DNA of 25,131 nt from JAYFRE01 sp034926235 (GTDB taxonomy: Bacteria > Pseudomonadota > Alphaproteobacteria > Rhodospirillales > Magnetospirillaceae): contig JAYFRE010000118.1 of the NCBI GenBank assembly GCA_034926235.1, positions 1 to 25,131 on the forward strand, given 5' to 3'. Shown piece by piece: positions 7,603 to 15,297 of this stretch. The notes under the pieces are model-generated. The model was not told the origin of the DNA. It did not search any database and saw nothing but the letters and a program-made list of their open reading frames with translations. How positions within the stretch are numbered: position 1 is the stretch's first letter; the number at the start of each line of letters is the position of its first letter. The position numbers were made by a program, and so were the translations under genes.

Positions 7603-8711
7603 TGCCCGCTATTCGGCTCAATCTGGACGCCTTGAGATGGAACGCCCGGCAAAGCGCGGCCTGCGCCAGACGCTGGGGTGCCCGCATCCTGCCGGTGATG
7701 AAAGGGGTTATCAGCCATCCATTGGCGCTGCGGGAACTGGCGGCGGAAGGATTCGCCCGCTATGCCTTTGCCGAATATGGCGAGCTTTTCTCAGGCGGGA
7801 CGCCTTCGGTTCCCCAGGTGGAGAACCGGGTGCTGATGCAGATTTGCCCGTTGTCCCGGGTGGGGGAGGTGGCAGCCGGATTTGGGCGCAGCACCCATTC
7901 GGTTCCCGCCACCTTGACCGCGTTGGACGGCGCGGCAGGGGCGCTGGGACGGCGGCACGAGGTCATGCTGGCCCTGGATGTCGGGGAATTCCGCGAAGGC
8001 GCGCCCCGGGAATCCTTGCCCGCGCTGCTCGATCATGCCTTGTCCCTGCCCAATCTGGACGTCGCCGGTCTGTTCGTGACTCTGGGCTGCATGGGCTGGC
8101 GCGAGCCGGGAGAGGATTTCGGCGCGATGCTGGATGCCGTGCTGGATCTGTTCCGGGCCAAAGGCATCGCCGATCCCGAGGTCAGTCTGGGCGGCAGCAT
8201 CGTCTGTCCCTGGCTGGACCGGCATGGTCCCGGCGCGGTGACGGAAGTGCGTTTGGGCGCGCATTTCATTCTGGGTGAAGACACCTATCACCGCTGCGAC
8301 CTGCCCGGAGGTCCGTTTCGCCGCGATGTCTGCACCCTGTCGGCCGAGGTGCTGGAAATCCATCCCCGGCGGTTTGCGCCGGAAGACAAACCCGCTTTCG
8401 CCGATGGGGAATGCCAGCCTCCATTCCGGCTTCCGCCGCCGGGGATTCGTCTTTGCGCCCTGCTCGATATCGGTCGCGCGCATGTCGCCCCGGAGGATCT
8501 TGTCGGTATTTCCCTGCCGGGGGCTTTCCCGATCGCTTCGGGCACTGGTTATACCGTGCTGGACGTGACCGATTGCCCTTGTCCGCCCGGCGTTGGGGAC
8601 CGTCTTTTCTTCCGGCCCGGCTATTGGTCGATTCTAAGGGCGTTCCATTCCCCGCTGGTCGCGCTGATTCCGGTGCGCGACGATCATTCGGCGGAGGGGG
8701 ACGGGGGATGA
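7602..8711 (+). CDS. PLP-dependent amino-acid racemase, ornithine-racemase-like (alanine racemase N-domain fold)
   Basis: The 369-residue protein fits the fold III PLP racemases. The likely PLP lysine is Lys34 in ILPVMKGV. VMLALDVGEFREG (121-133) matches the GDLREG-type motif of ornithine racemases. EVSLGGSIVCPWL and EVRLGAHFILGEDTY match the later phosphate-site and active-site segments of that group. Known relatives convert L- to D-ornithine, and a related enzyme (SfaC) is part of the staphyloferrin A pathway. The real start is ATG 7602, overlapping the previous stop as TGATG; the frame is open further upstream, but that part lies inside the carrier gene. The end overlaps the next gene as ATGA. 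Racemase type is well supported; ornithine as substrate is an inference. Confidence 0.8.
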   Translation: MPAIRLNLDALRWNARQSAACARRWGARILPVMKGVISHPLALRELAAEGFARYAFAEYGELFSGGTPSVPQVENRVLMQICPLSRVGEVAAGFGRSTHSVPATLTALDGAAGALGRRHEVMLALDVGEFREGAPRESLPALLDHALSLPNLDVAGLFVTLGCMGWREPGEDFGAMLDAVLDLFRAKGIADPEVSLGGSIVCPWLDRHGPGAVTEVRLGAHFILGEDTYHRCDLPGGPFRRDVCTLSAEVLEIHPRRFAPEDKPAFADGECQPPFRLPPPGIRLCALLDIGRAHVAPEDLVGISLPGAFPIASGTGYTVLDVTDCPCPPGVGDRLFFRPGYWSILRAFHSPLVALIPVRDDHSAEGDGG

Positions 8712-9850
8712 GCCGTCCGTTGCCGCGTTTTTGCCGGTTCTTGTCGCTGATGGCGATTCTGGGCGCGCTGCTCTTGCCATTCGCTCCGGGCGGCGGCGCA
8801 TGGGCGGCGGAGACGGAGCCTATGCGCGTCCTTTATCTGGAAGGCGGGCCCTACACCAATTACGACGGCAATCTTTACGGTCTGCTGCGAGGCTTGTACG
8901 AGGCCGGAATCGTGGCTGCTCCGCCGGGGAAAAAGGAAAGCCGGGCGCTGTGGGACAATGTTGCCGCATCGCCCGCCGGGCGGCTGCGCTTCCTGGCCGA
9001 CGGCTATTACTCCGCCAACTGGGACGAGGCGGAGCGCGGACGGATCCGGGACGCGATCCTGGCGCGCATCCGCGAGAAAAAGGATGTGGATCTGATTCTG
9101 GCCATGGGCACCTGGGCGGGTGTGGACATGGCCGGGGCGGACATCGAAACGCCGGTCATGGTGCTGAGCACCAGCGATCCCTATGCCGCCGGCATCATTC
9201 AATCGCCGCTGGAATCAGGGCGCGACCGCGTCTATGCCATGGTCGATCCGGAAGGGTTGCCCCGGCAGATCGTCTTTTTCCATAAACTCTTTCCATTCAA
9301 ACGGTTGGGCGTCACCTTCGACGACAGCCCCGAAGGACGCACGGCCGCCGGGCTGGATATGGTCGAAAAGCTGGCGCCCCTTTTGGGTTACGAGGTGGTG
9401 TCCTGTTCGGGGCGTCTCGACCTGCCGGATATCGATGAGGCCTATAGGCGTCTTCTCGCCTGTCACCGCGATCTGGCGGACAAGGTGGATGCGATGTACA
9501 TCACCTCGAGCAGCGCCTTGGAACCGGGGCGCATTCCCGCCCTGATCGAGCCCTTCATCCGCCGTGGGATTCCCACTTTCGCCCAGAATGCCGAGGATGG
9601 CGTCAGGCAGGGGATTCTTTTGGATATGGCCCGCAACGATCCCGAGGAAGAGGGGCGTTTCGTCGCCCGGGCGTTGATCCAGATCCTGAACGGGACACCG
9701 CCCGGCCGGGCGGCGAACCTGTTTGAAAGCGGCATCGCCATTTCCCTGAACATGGATACGGCCAAGGCGATCGGATGGGCCCCGCCTTTTTCCCTTCTGC
9801 TGTCGCTGGACCGGGTCTATCGCGGCGGCGTAGCCTATCCGAACCGGTAG
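8708..9850 (+). CDS. Periplasmic substrate-binding protein, ABC_sub_bind (PF04392) type, copy 2
   Basis: The 380-residue protein has a signal peptide (hydrophobic core about 11-30, likely cleavage after AWA) and the same binding fold as the protein at 4085-5200. Matching elements are YLEGGPYTNY (43-52), VDLILAMGTWAGVDMAGAD, TPVMVLSTSDPYAAGII and KRLGVTFDDSPEGRTAAG. Apart from these anchors the two proteins have diverged a lot, so they probably see different ligands or different states of one ligand. The ATG at 8708 overlaps the racemase stop by four bases (ATGA). There is no adjacent ABC permease or ATPase. Confidence 0.85.
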   Translation: MSRPLPRFCRFLSLMAILGALLLPFAPGGGAWAAETEPMRVLYLEGGPYTNYDGNLYGLLRGLYEAGIVAAPPGKKESRALWDNVAASPAGRLRFLADGYYSANWDEAERGRIRDAILARIREKKDVDLILAMGTWAGVDMAGADIETPVMVLSTSDPYAAGIIQSPLESGRDRVYAMVDPEGLPRQIVFFHKLFPFKRLGVTFDDSPEGRTAAGLDMVEKLAPLLGYEVVSCSGRLDLPDIDEAYRRLLACHRDLADKVDAMYITSSSALEPGRIPALIEPFIRRGIPTFAQNAEDGVRQGILLDMARNDPEEEGRFVARALIQILNGTPPGRAANLFESGIAISLNMDTAKAIGWAPPFSLLLSLDRVYRGGVAYPNR

Positions 9851-9864
9851 AAGGGAAGACGGCC

Positions 9865-11307
9865 ATGAATGATCCTGGGCCGCAGGAAATGTTCGATGCG
9901 CTGTTCGCGCGCTTGCCGGGGGTGGCGGCCTGGTACCGCCGGGCGGAAGGCAACGTGCTGGACGTCCTGCGGGTGGGACGCGCTCTGGCCGGACCGGGGC
10001 GCGGGGCGTCGCCGCGGCTGGCTTCGGTCATGACCGGAGCGGTTTCCAGTTTGCTGGGGGCAAAGGCGGGCGCGGCGCTGGCCCAAAGTCTGGCCCGCGA
10101 TGCGCATGTCCTGGCGGCCCATCATCACGGCGTGGATTGCCACCCCGAATTCATCCAGGCGACGCTGATGGCCGCGTTGCCCGGCCTTTTGGACGGAACC
10201 GGCGGCGCACCGCCGATTCTGGCCTGTTCCACGGTCCCGTTGCACAGTTTTTCCTATCCGCGCGGCCTGCTGGCGGCCCCGTCCGTCCGTCTGCCCCTGC
10301 AACCAGGCTCTTATCGCCATCTTTTCGTCCACACGGCCCCGCCTTTGCGGGCCGATACGGTGCGGGCCCTGGCCCGGCGCTGGGATTTGGACCGGGTGCC
10401 GCCCCGTCTGCAGGCGCTTTTGCCCCGATTGCTGGAAGAGCATATCTTAAGCCCGGACGTGATCGATCTGCCGTCCTTTTCCCAGCAGATCACCCGGATC
10501 AATGCCAGCCTGTGGCAGGCCCTGCACGGTCCGGATGCCGCGCCCCTGATCGCCCTGGACATGGAATCGATCGTCATGCCGTTGCTGCGCGACGCCTTGT
10601 CGGACGAAAAATCGCTGGTCCATGCGCTTTTGTTCCAGCCCGAAATCCGGTCGATGCTCCATGCCCGGCTTCAGGGCGTGCCGGGCTGCTGGAGTCCGGC
10701 CAGGACGGGCACGGACGGGGAAGGGCGGGGCACCGCCTTTTTCTGGTTCATGGAAAAGGGCAGGCATCGGCGTCTTCGGCTGGAAGACGGGCCCGAACCC
10801 CGCCTGGTTCATGCGGCGGGAAGCCTGCCTCTAAGGCCGGAAATTCTGCTGGATGGGCTTGAGAATGGAACACTGCTGCCGGGGCTTTACCTGTCCTACA
10901 CGCTTTTGTTCCACGACCATGGATTGTTCCCGCATGGGGGCATGTATATGCAGGATTATCTGCCGCGGATGCTGAACACGACCGCCGATCTGGCGCGTAT
11001 CCTGGGATTCCCGACAGCGGACGGCATCCCCGGCGGACGTCCGGCATTGGCGACCGCCTTCATGCCGCTGCGCGTCCGGCGGGAGGAGGGGCGGCCCGGC
11101 GCGGGCCTGCTGGAACTGCTTGCGGATCGGGAGCGGGTCGGCAAGGCTTGGTCATGGATCGCGGCCTTGCCGGCGCGACGCGTCTTTCATTTCGCCGCCG
11201 TCGATTGGTACGAGGAATGTGTGCCCGAGGACAAGCGCATCCCCGGTTGGCCGTCGATATGCAGGCATCTGGTCGAGGATGCGCCCGGTCTGGACCTCGC
11301 GTCTTGA
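9865..11307 (+). CDS. Protein of unknown family, histidine-rich putative cytoplasmic enzyme
   Basis: The 480-residue product has no signal peptide or membrane helix, and I cannot assign it to a family. It contains two clusters of possible metal or catalytic residues: HHHGVDCH at 86-93 and HDHGLFPHGG at 350-359. CSTVPLHSFSYPRG (121-134) looks like a conserved active-site loop. The start at ATG 9865 has AAGGGAAG about six bases upstream, and only 14 bases separate it from the second binding-protein gene. It is the last gene of the packed run, so it is likely made with the racemase and may act on the same compound. It lacks the motifs of IucA/IucC siderophore synthetases, adenylation domains and LarA, all of which I considered. 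Confidence 0.7.
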   Translation: MNDPGPQEMFDALFARLPGVAAWYRRAEGNVLDVLRVGRALAGPGRGASPRLASVMTGAVSSLLGAKAGAALAQSLARDAHVLAAHHHGVDCHPEFIQATLMAALPGLLDGTGGAPPILACSTVPLHSFSYPRGLLAAPSVRLPLQPGSYRHLFVHTAPPLRADTVRALARRWDLDRVPPRLQALLPRLLEEHILSPDVIDLPSFSQQITRINASLWQALHGPDAAPLIALDMESIVMPLLRDALSDEKSLVHALLFQPEIRSMLHARLQGVPGCWSPARTGTDGEGRGTAFFWFMEKGRHRRLRLEDGPEPRLVHAAGSLPLRPEILLDGLENGTLLPGLYLSYTLLFHDHGLFPHGGMYMQDYLPRMLNTTADLARILGFPTADGIPGGRPALATAFMPLRVRREEGRPGAGLLELLADRERVGKAWSWIAALPARRVFHFAAVDWYEECVPEDKRIPGWPSICRHLVEDAPGLDLAS

Positions 11308-11343
11308 AACGAGAATTGATCCCGCTGGGTTCACGGTGCATTT

Positions 11344-11349
11344 TTGACA
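11344..11349 (+). promoter_or_regulatory. Possible -35 element (TTGACA) before the autotransporter gene
   Basis: A perfect TTGACA occurs in the 103-base gap before the autotransporter. No good -10 hexamer is found 16-18 bases later; the best is weak. It may mark an independent promoter for the autotransporter, but read-through from the upstream operon is equally possible. Confidence 0.25.
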
Positions 11350-11410
11350 AAAGAGCGGGCCTCATGCTGTTTCTCAACGGGTGAGGGGCCATTCCTTGGG
11401 GAAGGGAACC

Positions 11411-14400
11411 ATGCGCGCATCCATGGGGCGATTCTGCGTTCTGTCCGCCTTTTTCCTGTGGGGGATGGTTCCGGCGGCAGCGCTCGATTCGAGTGCTCTC
11501 GTAACCTCGATGCAGAACAATTACTACGGTGCGACCGGCATCGACACGATTGCCGGGACGATCGCGCGCGACGGGACCACCAGCGTGAGCGGCACGGCGG
11601 GTGTGGATGCAAACGCGACCATCCATATCGGCAGCCAGAGCAAGATGTTCACCTCGACGGTTCTGCTCAAGCTGATCGACGATTACGGCCTTAGCCTGGA
11701 CGACAGGCTGGGCGACGTCGCCGCCAAAGCGAGCCTGTCCGATTCCGCCAAGCTGACCGCGCTGATCGCGTCCCTGCCGGTAGAGGCCCGGTCCTACACG
11801 CTGCGCGATTTTCTCAACATGGGGACCGCCCTGCCCAACTTCATGGCCGGTACGCCGGCGGGGCAGAACCAGACCCTGTGGGATCTGTGGAAAGCCGCGA
11901 ATTACGGCGCGGTGGCAGGGTTCAACTCACCATCGTCGCATCAGAGCCTGGTGGATTTGGCGGGGCAATCCTTTCCCGGCAGTCCGCCTTCGGGGTTCCA
12001 CTATTTCTATTCCAACACCAACGCCGTCGTTCTGGCGCTGATGGCCGAAGCCGTGACCGGCGAGTCCTTTGATTCTTTAATCGCGAAGATGACGGGGGAT
12101 CTCGGACTGTCCCAGACCTATCTGCAAATGGTCGCGGGCAGTGCCGGCAATATCGGCACGGAAGCCGGGGTCAAGGTCACCAATCTCGACCCGACCATCC
12201 CCTGGACGTCCGGAGCCATGGTCACGACCATGGCCAGTCTGCTGAAATTTTTAAGGATCGAAATCACCAACGACGGTAGTTATCTGTCCGACGCTTTGTT
12301 CCGGGCTCGTACCGATTCGGACAATCAGCACACCATCACCATGAGCGGCATGCCCATTTCCTATGGTCTGGGATTGATGACTCTCGATTGGAAAACCATG
12401 CTGGGTTCGATGGGGCTGGGCGATTTCGCGGCGGATGTGACCTCGACCGGACATGGCGGCAGCATCGCCGGGGCCAGTTCCTTTTCCGGCTGGCTGTCCA
12501 GCAGCACAGGCTTGGATCTGGGGTTTGCGGTCTATGCCAATTCGCTATCGACCATCGATAGCGGCGGTTTCTACACCGGCACCCCGTCCGAGGCCCTGTT
12601 CGTCTCCACCGTCGAGCATCTCTATCGCAATGCCCGCGCGAATGGGAGTTCGGATGGCTTGGGCGGCTATAGCCACGGTTCCACCGGCGGCTATGTGACC
12701 CAGAGCGCCTATAGCGGCGCATTGACCTTCACCAATCCGCAGACGCCCGGTTTTATCGCCTATCTGGACCTGACAACCAATCCCAACATGCCGCTCAGGG
12801 TCACGCTGGACCCTACCTACAGCTATTACAGCGCCCGGACTTCCTCGGATAGCGGCGAGGAAGTCGCCCTGTCGGTGGGCAGCGGCCAGACGGTGACTCT
12901 GCCGGCTTATGTTCGCATCGAAGGGTATGGCGGCATCCAGTCCGGGACCGATGCCTTCGTTCTGCTCGATATCGCTTCTGGCGCCGATATGGGCGCTTCC
13001 ACGCTGGCGGGTGAGATCGCTGCCTATGGCCGTAACGCCGTCGCTTTGCGCACGGCTGCCGATCTGACGCTGGCTTCCACCAGCCAACTGTTCAGCAAAG
13101 GAATCGATGGAACCGCGCTGTTCGTTTCCGGCGGAGCGCAGGTGACGGTGAACAGCGCCCAAGGCGGCTTTTTCGGCAACATGGCCGGGATTCAGAGCGA
13201 AGGAGCCGGGGGTACCGCCATCCGGGCCACGGGCAGCGGGACTGGAGTGACGATCGCGCCCGGGGCCACGGTCGCGGCGGTCAGTTACGGCTACGCCATG
13301 CAATCGGATTTCACGACCGAGACAGACCCTTACGCGTTGGCGATCTATGGGGCCAAAGCCCAATCCGGCGCGGAACTGGTCATCGACGGAGGAAAGGTCA
13401 GCGCCACCGCCGCCCATGCCTGGAACGGAAACAGGGTCGCGGACGCCTATATCGCTTCCTCCGATCTCATGCCGGGCGTTCTGGCCGTTGGCGTCGATCT
13501 CAACGGCGGCACGGCGCGGCTTGGCAATGGGGGAACGGTCGTCTCGACCGGCTATGGCGTGCATTTTTCGCCTGGGGCGGCCAACACGCTTACCCTTTCA
13601 TCCGGCAGCGTGGTCTCGGGCGGTCTGGCCTCGCTTTACGCCGATTCCGGCGCACGCGCCTCGGTCGTGATCGAAAACAGCGCGCTGTCGGGCGTGGTGG
13701 CGATGAGGGCGGCGGCGCCCTCTTCCACACTGACGATGACGGGCAGTTTGGTGTCGGTGACGAATTATTCCGGGTCCGCACTGATCGCCTTTGGCGGCAG
13801 TGTCGATGTCGATGCCAGCAATATCCTTCTGATCCCTACATCTTTTCAAACCATGACGTTGCTGGACGCCGGCGCGACCACGCAATTCGCACCGGCGCTT
13901 TCAACCCTGGGCGGGGCGTATCGGGTGTCTCACAGCACCGATTACGCCACGGCCTGGCTGTCCGGATTCAGCCAGGGCGGGGCCACCGCCAACCGGGCGT
14001 TCTCGTCCTTTGCGGATTATGGGTCGTCGAGCGGCCTGTCTTCCTCGCAGCTTGCGACGCTGGGGCTTCAGGCCGACCGGTTGTCGGCTGAACCTTATGC
14101 GGCCCAGGCGATGGCGGGGATGACTCTGCATCGGAGCCTCCATGATCGCGCCATCAGCCAGGCCTTTTCCAGCGCCGGCATGACGAACGCCAGCGCCGCC
14201 GCCCTTGGCCTGACGCCGGACAAGGCGTTTGGCCAGGGGGTTCTGAATGCGGCGATGACCCATGATCTGGAACAGGGCGCGGAGATTGGCGGCGGGGCCG
14301 GCGCTTTGGGGGTCTCTGCGGCCACTGGAACCGGTCCGGGGCGCGGCGGGGCGACGTCCCGGCTGTTCGGCGGTTATCTCTACAGCCGCTACAGCCAGGA

Positions 14401-15205
14401 TAACCGGGGCGGCTATTACGGTTTCGACACCAACATCAGCGGCGTGATGATGGGAATCGCCACTGATTTGTCGCCCAGCTTTACCCTGGCCGGTTATGCC
14501 GCCTGGGACACCGGCAATACCGATTACGACGGAATCGACGCCGCGATCGAGACGCAAGGGCTGCATGCCGGGCTGATCGGGCGTCATACGCGTCCGCTGA
14601 CCCCTGCGACCGATTTGCGCCTGACCGGCAATGCCGCCTATAGCCATTTCGACAACAAGGCCAAGCGGACCATCTTGTCGCAGCGGACCGGCGGATCCTA
14701 TGACCAGACGATCTGGAGCGGCGGGCTGGAGGCTGCGCTGGATTATTACCCGTCCGGACGCGACGGCCTGCGCCTTAGCCCCTATGGCTCGATGAGCTAT
14801 AGCTGGCTGGATCAGGGCGGCCTGCAGGAGGACGGCGTCGCCGCGCTGGCGGTCGAGGGCAAGACGGTCGGACAGTGGAACTCGGCCCTGGGCGTGGCCC
14901 TGGCCCAGGATATCGTGCGCACGGACGGCTATGTGCTGACCCCGGCCGCGGCCTTGAGCTGGTTGCATGATTTCGGGGATATGGATTACAGCGTCAATAG
15001 CCGCTTCCTGGGGTCGGAGGAACGGTTCACCTCCCGCAGCGTCGGCCAGGGCCGGGACGGGGTCTATGCAGGATTGTCGCTGGATATCGTCCACCGCCAG
15101 GACGGACGGGAAGCCCCCCTGGCGGTGAAGCTGGGCTATGGGGTCGAACGGCGCACCGGCTCGACCGGCCAAACGCTCTATCTGGGCGTCAAAGTCCGCT
15201 TCTGA
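11411..15205 (+). CDS. Autotransporter with an N-terminal serine beta-lactamase/esterase-type hydrolase passenger
   Basis: The 1264-residue protein starts with a signal peptide (about 1-25, ending PAAALD). Residues 30 to about 410 form a serine hydrolase of the beta-lactamase family (PF00144: class C lactamases, D-alanyl-D-alanine carboxypeptidases, EstB-type esterases). All three catalytic motifs are intact: Ser75-x-x-Lys78 (SQSK), Tyr200-x-Asn202 (YSN) and His348-Gly-Gly (HGG). Residues of about 420-970 are rich in Gly, Ala, Ser and Thr and look like a beta-helix stalk. The last 280 residues are an autotransporter beta-barrel ending in VRF, the usual terminal phenylalanine. It should therefore display a hydrolase on the cell surface. 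I chose ATG 11411 because GGGGAAGGG lies just upstream. Substrate is unknown: peptide, ester or beta-lactam are all possible. Confidence 0.9.
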   Translation: MRASMGRFCVLSAFFLWGMVPAAALDSSALVTSMQNNYYGATGIDTIAGTIARDGTTSVSGTAGVDANATIHIGSQSKMFTSTVLLKLIDDYGLSLDDRLGDVAAKASLSDSAKLTALIASLPVEARSYTLRDFLNMGTALPNFMAGTPAGQNQTLWDLWKAANYGAVAGFNSPSSHQSLVDLAGQSFPGSPPSGFHYFYSNTNAVVLALMAEAVTGESFDSLIAKMTGDLGLSQTYLQMVAGSAGNIGTEAGVKVTNLDPTIPWTSGAMVTTMASLLKFLRIEITNDGSYLSDALFRARTDSDNQHTITMSGMPISYGLGLMTLDWKTMLGSMGLGDFAADVTSTGHGGSIAGASSFSGWLSSSTGLDLGFAVYANSLSTIDSGGFYTGTPSEALFVSTVEHLYRNARANGSSDGLGGYSHGSTGGYVTQSAYSGALTFTNPQTPGFIAYLDLTTNPNMPLRVTLDPTYSYYSARTSSDSGEEVALSVGSGQTVTLPAYVRIEGYGGIQSGTDAFVLLDIASGADMGASTLAGEIAAYGRNAVALRTAADLTLASTSQLFSKGIDGTALFVSGGAQVTVNSAQGGFFGNMAGIQSEGAGGTAIRATGSGTGVTIAPGATVAAVSYGYAMQSDFTTETDPYALAIYGAKAQSGAELVIDGGKVSATAAHAWNGNRVADAYIASSDLMPGVLAVGVDLNGGTARLGNGGTVVSTGYGVHFSPGAANTLTLSSGSVVSGGLASLYADSGARASVVIENSALSGVVAMRAAAPSSTLTMTGSLVSVTNYSGSALIAFGGSVDVDASNILLIPTSFQTMTLLDAGATTQFAPALSTLGGAYRVSHSTDYATAWLSGFSQGGATANRAFSSFADYGSSSGLSSSQLATLGLQADRLSAEPYAAQAMAGMTLHRSLHDRAISQAFSSAGMTNASAAALGLTPDKAFGQGVLNAAMTHDLEQGAEIGGGAGALGVSAATGTGPGRGGATSRLFGGYLYSRYSQDNRGGYYGFDTNISGVMMGIATDLSPSFTLAGYAAWDTGNTDYDGIDAAIETQGLHAGLIGRHTRPLTPATDLRLTGNAAYSHFDNKAKRTILSQRTGGSYDQTIWSGGLEAALDYYPSGRDGLRLSPYGSMSYSWLDQGGLQEDGVAALAVEGKTVGQWNSALGVALAQDIVRTDGYVLTPAAALSWLHDFGDMDYSVNSRFLGSEERFTSRSVGQGRDGVYAGLSLDIVHRQDGREAPLAVKLGYGVERRTGSTGQTLYLGVKVRF

Positions 15206-15256
15206 ACGTGGGGAAGATTCCCGCGCGGCTGGGTTGATCGCGTCGATGTTTTTGCG

Positions 15257-15297
15257 GATCGGCCATGCCCGGATTAGGGGCCAGGCCGATCTTCTTT
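15257..15297 (+). terminator. Likely terminator of the autotransporter gene
   Basis: GATCGGCC (15257-15264) pairs perfectly with GGCCGATC (15284-15291), with a 19-base loop, followed at once by TTCTTT. It sits 51 bases after the autotransporter stop and its T-tract runs into the stop codon of the convergent efflux gene. The long loop makes it less than ideal. On the opposite strand no T-run follows, so it seems to serve the plus strand only. Confidence 0.5.

Noticed and set aside
9865..11307. Reading the 480-residue protein as an IucA/IucC siderophore synthetase or a LarA racemase
   Set aside because: None of the ATP-binding or HPxxK-type motifs of the synthetases and no LarA nickel-pincer pattern could be seen; the histidine clusters alone are not enough.
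13901..15172. A 423-codon minus-strand frame opposite the autotransporter barrel
   Set aside because: Antisense shadow; the plus strand encodes a convincing beta-barrel ending in phenylalanine.
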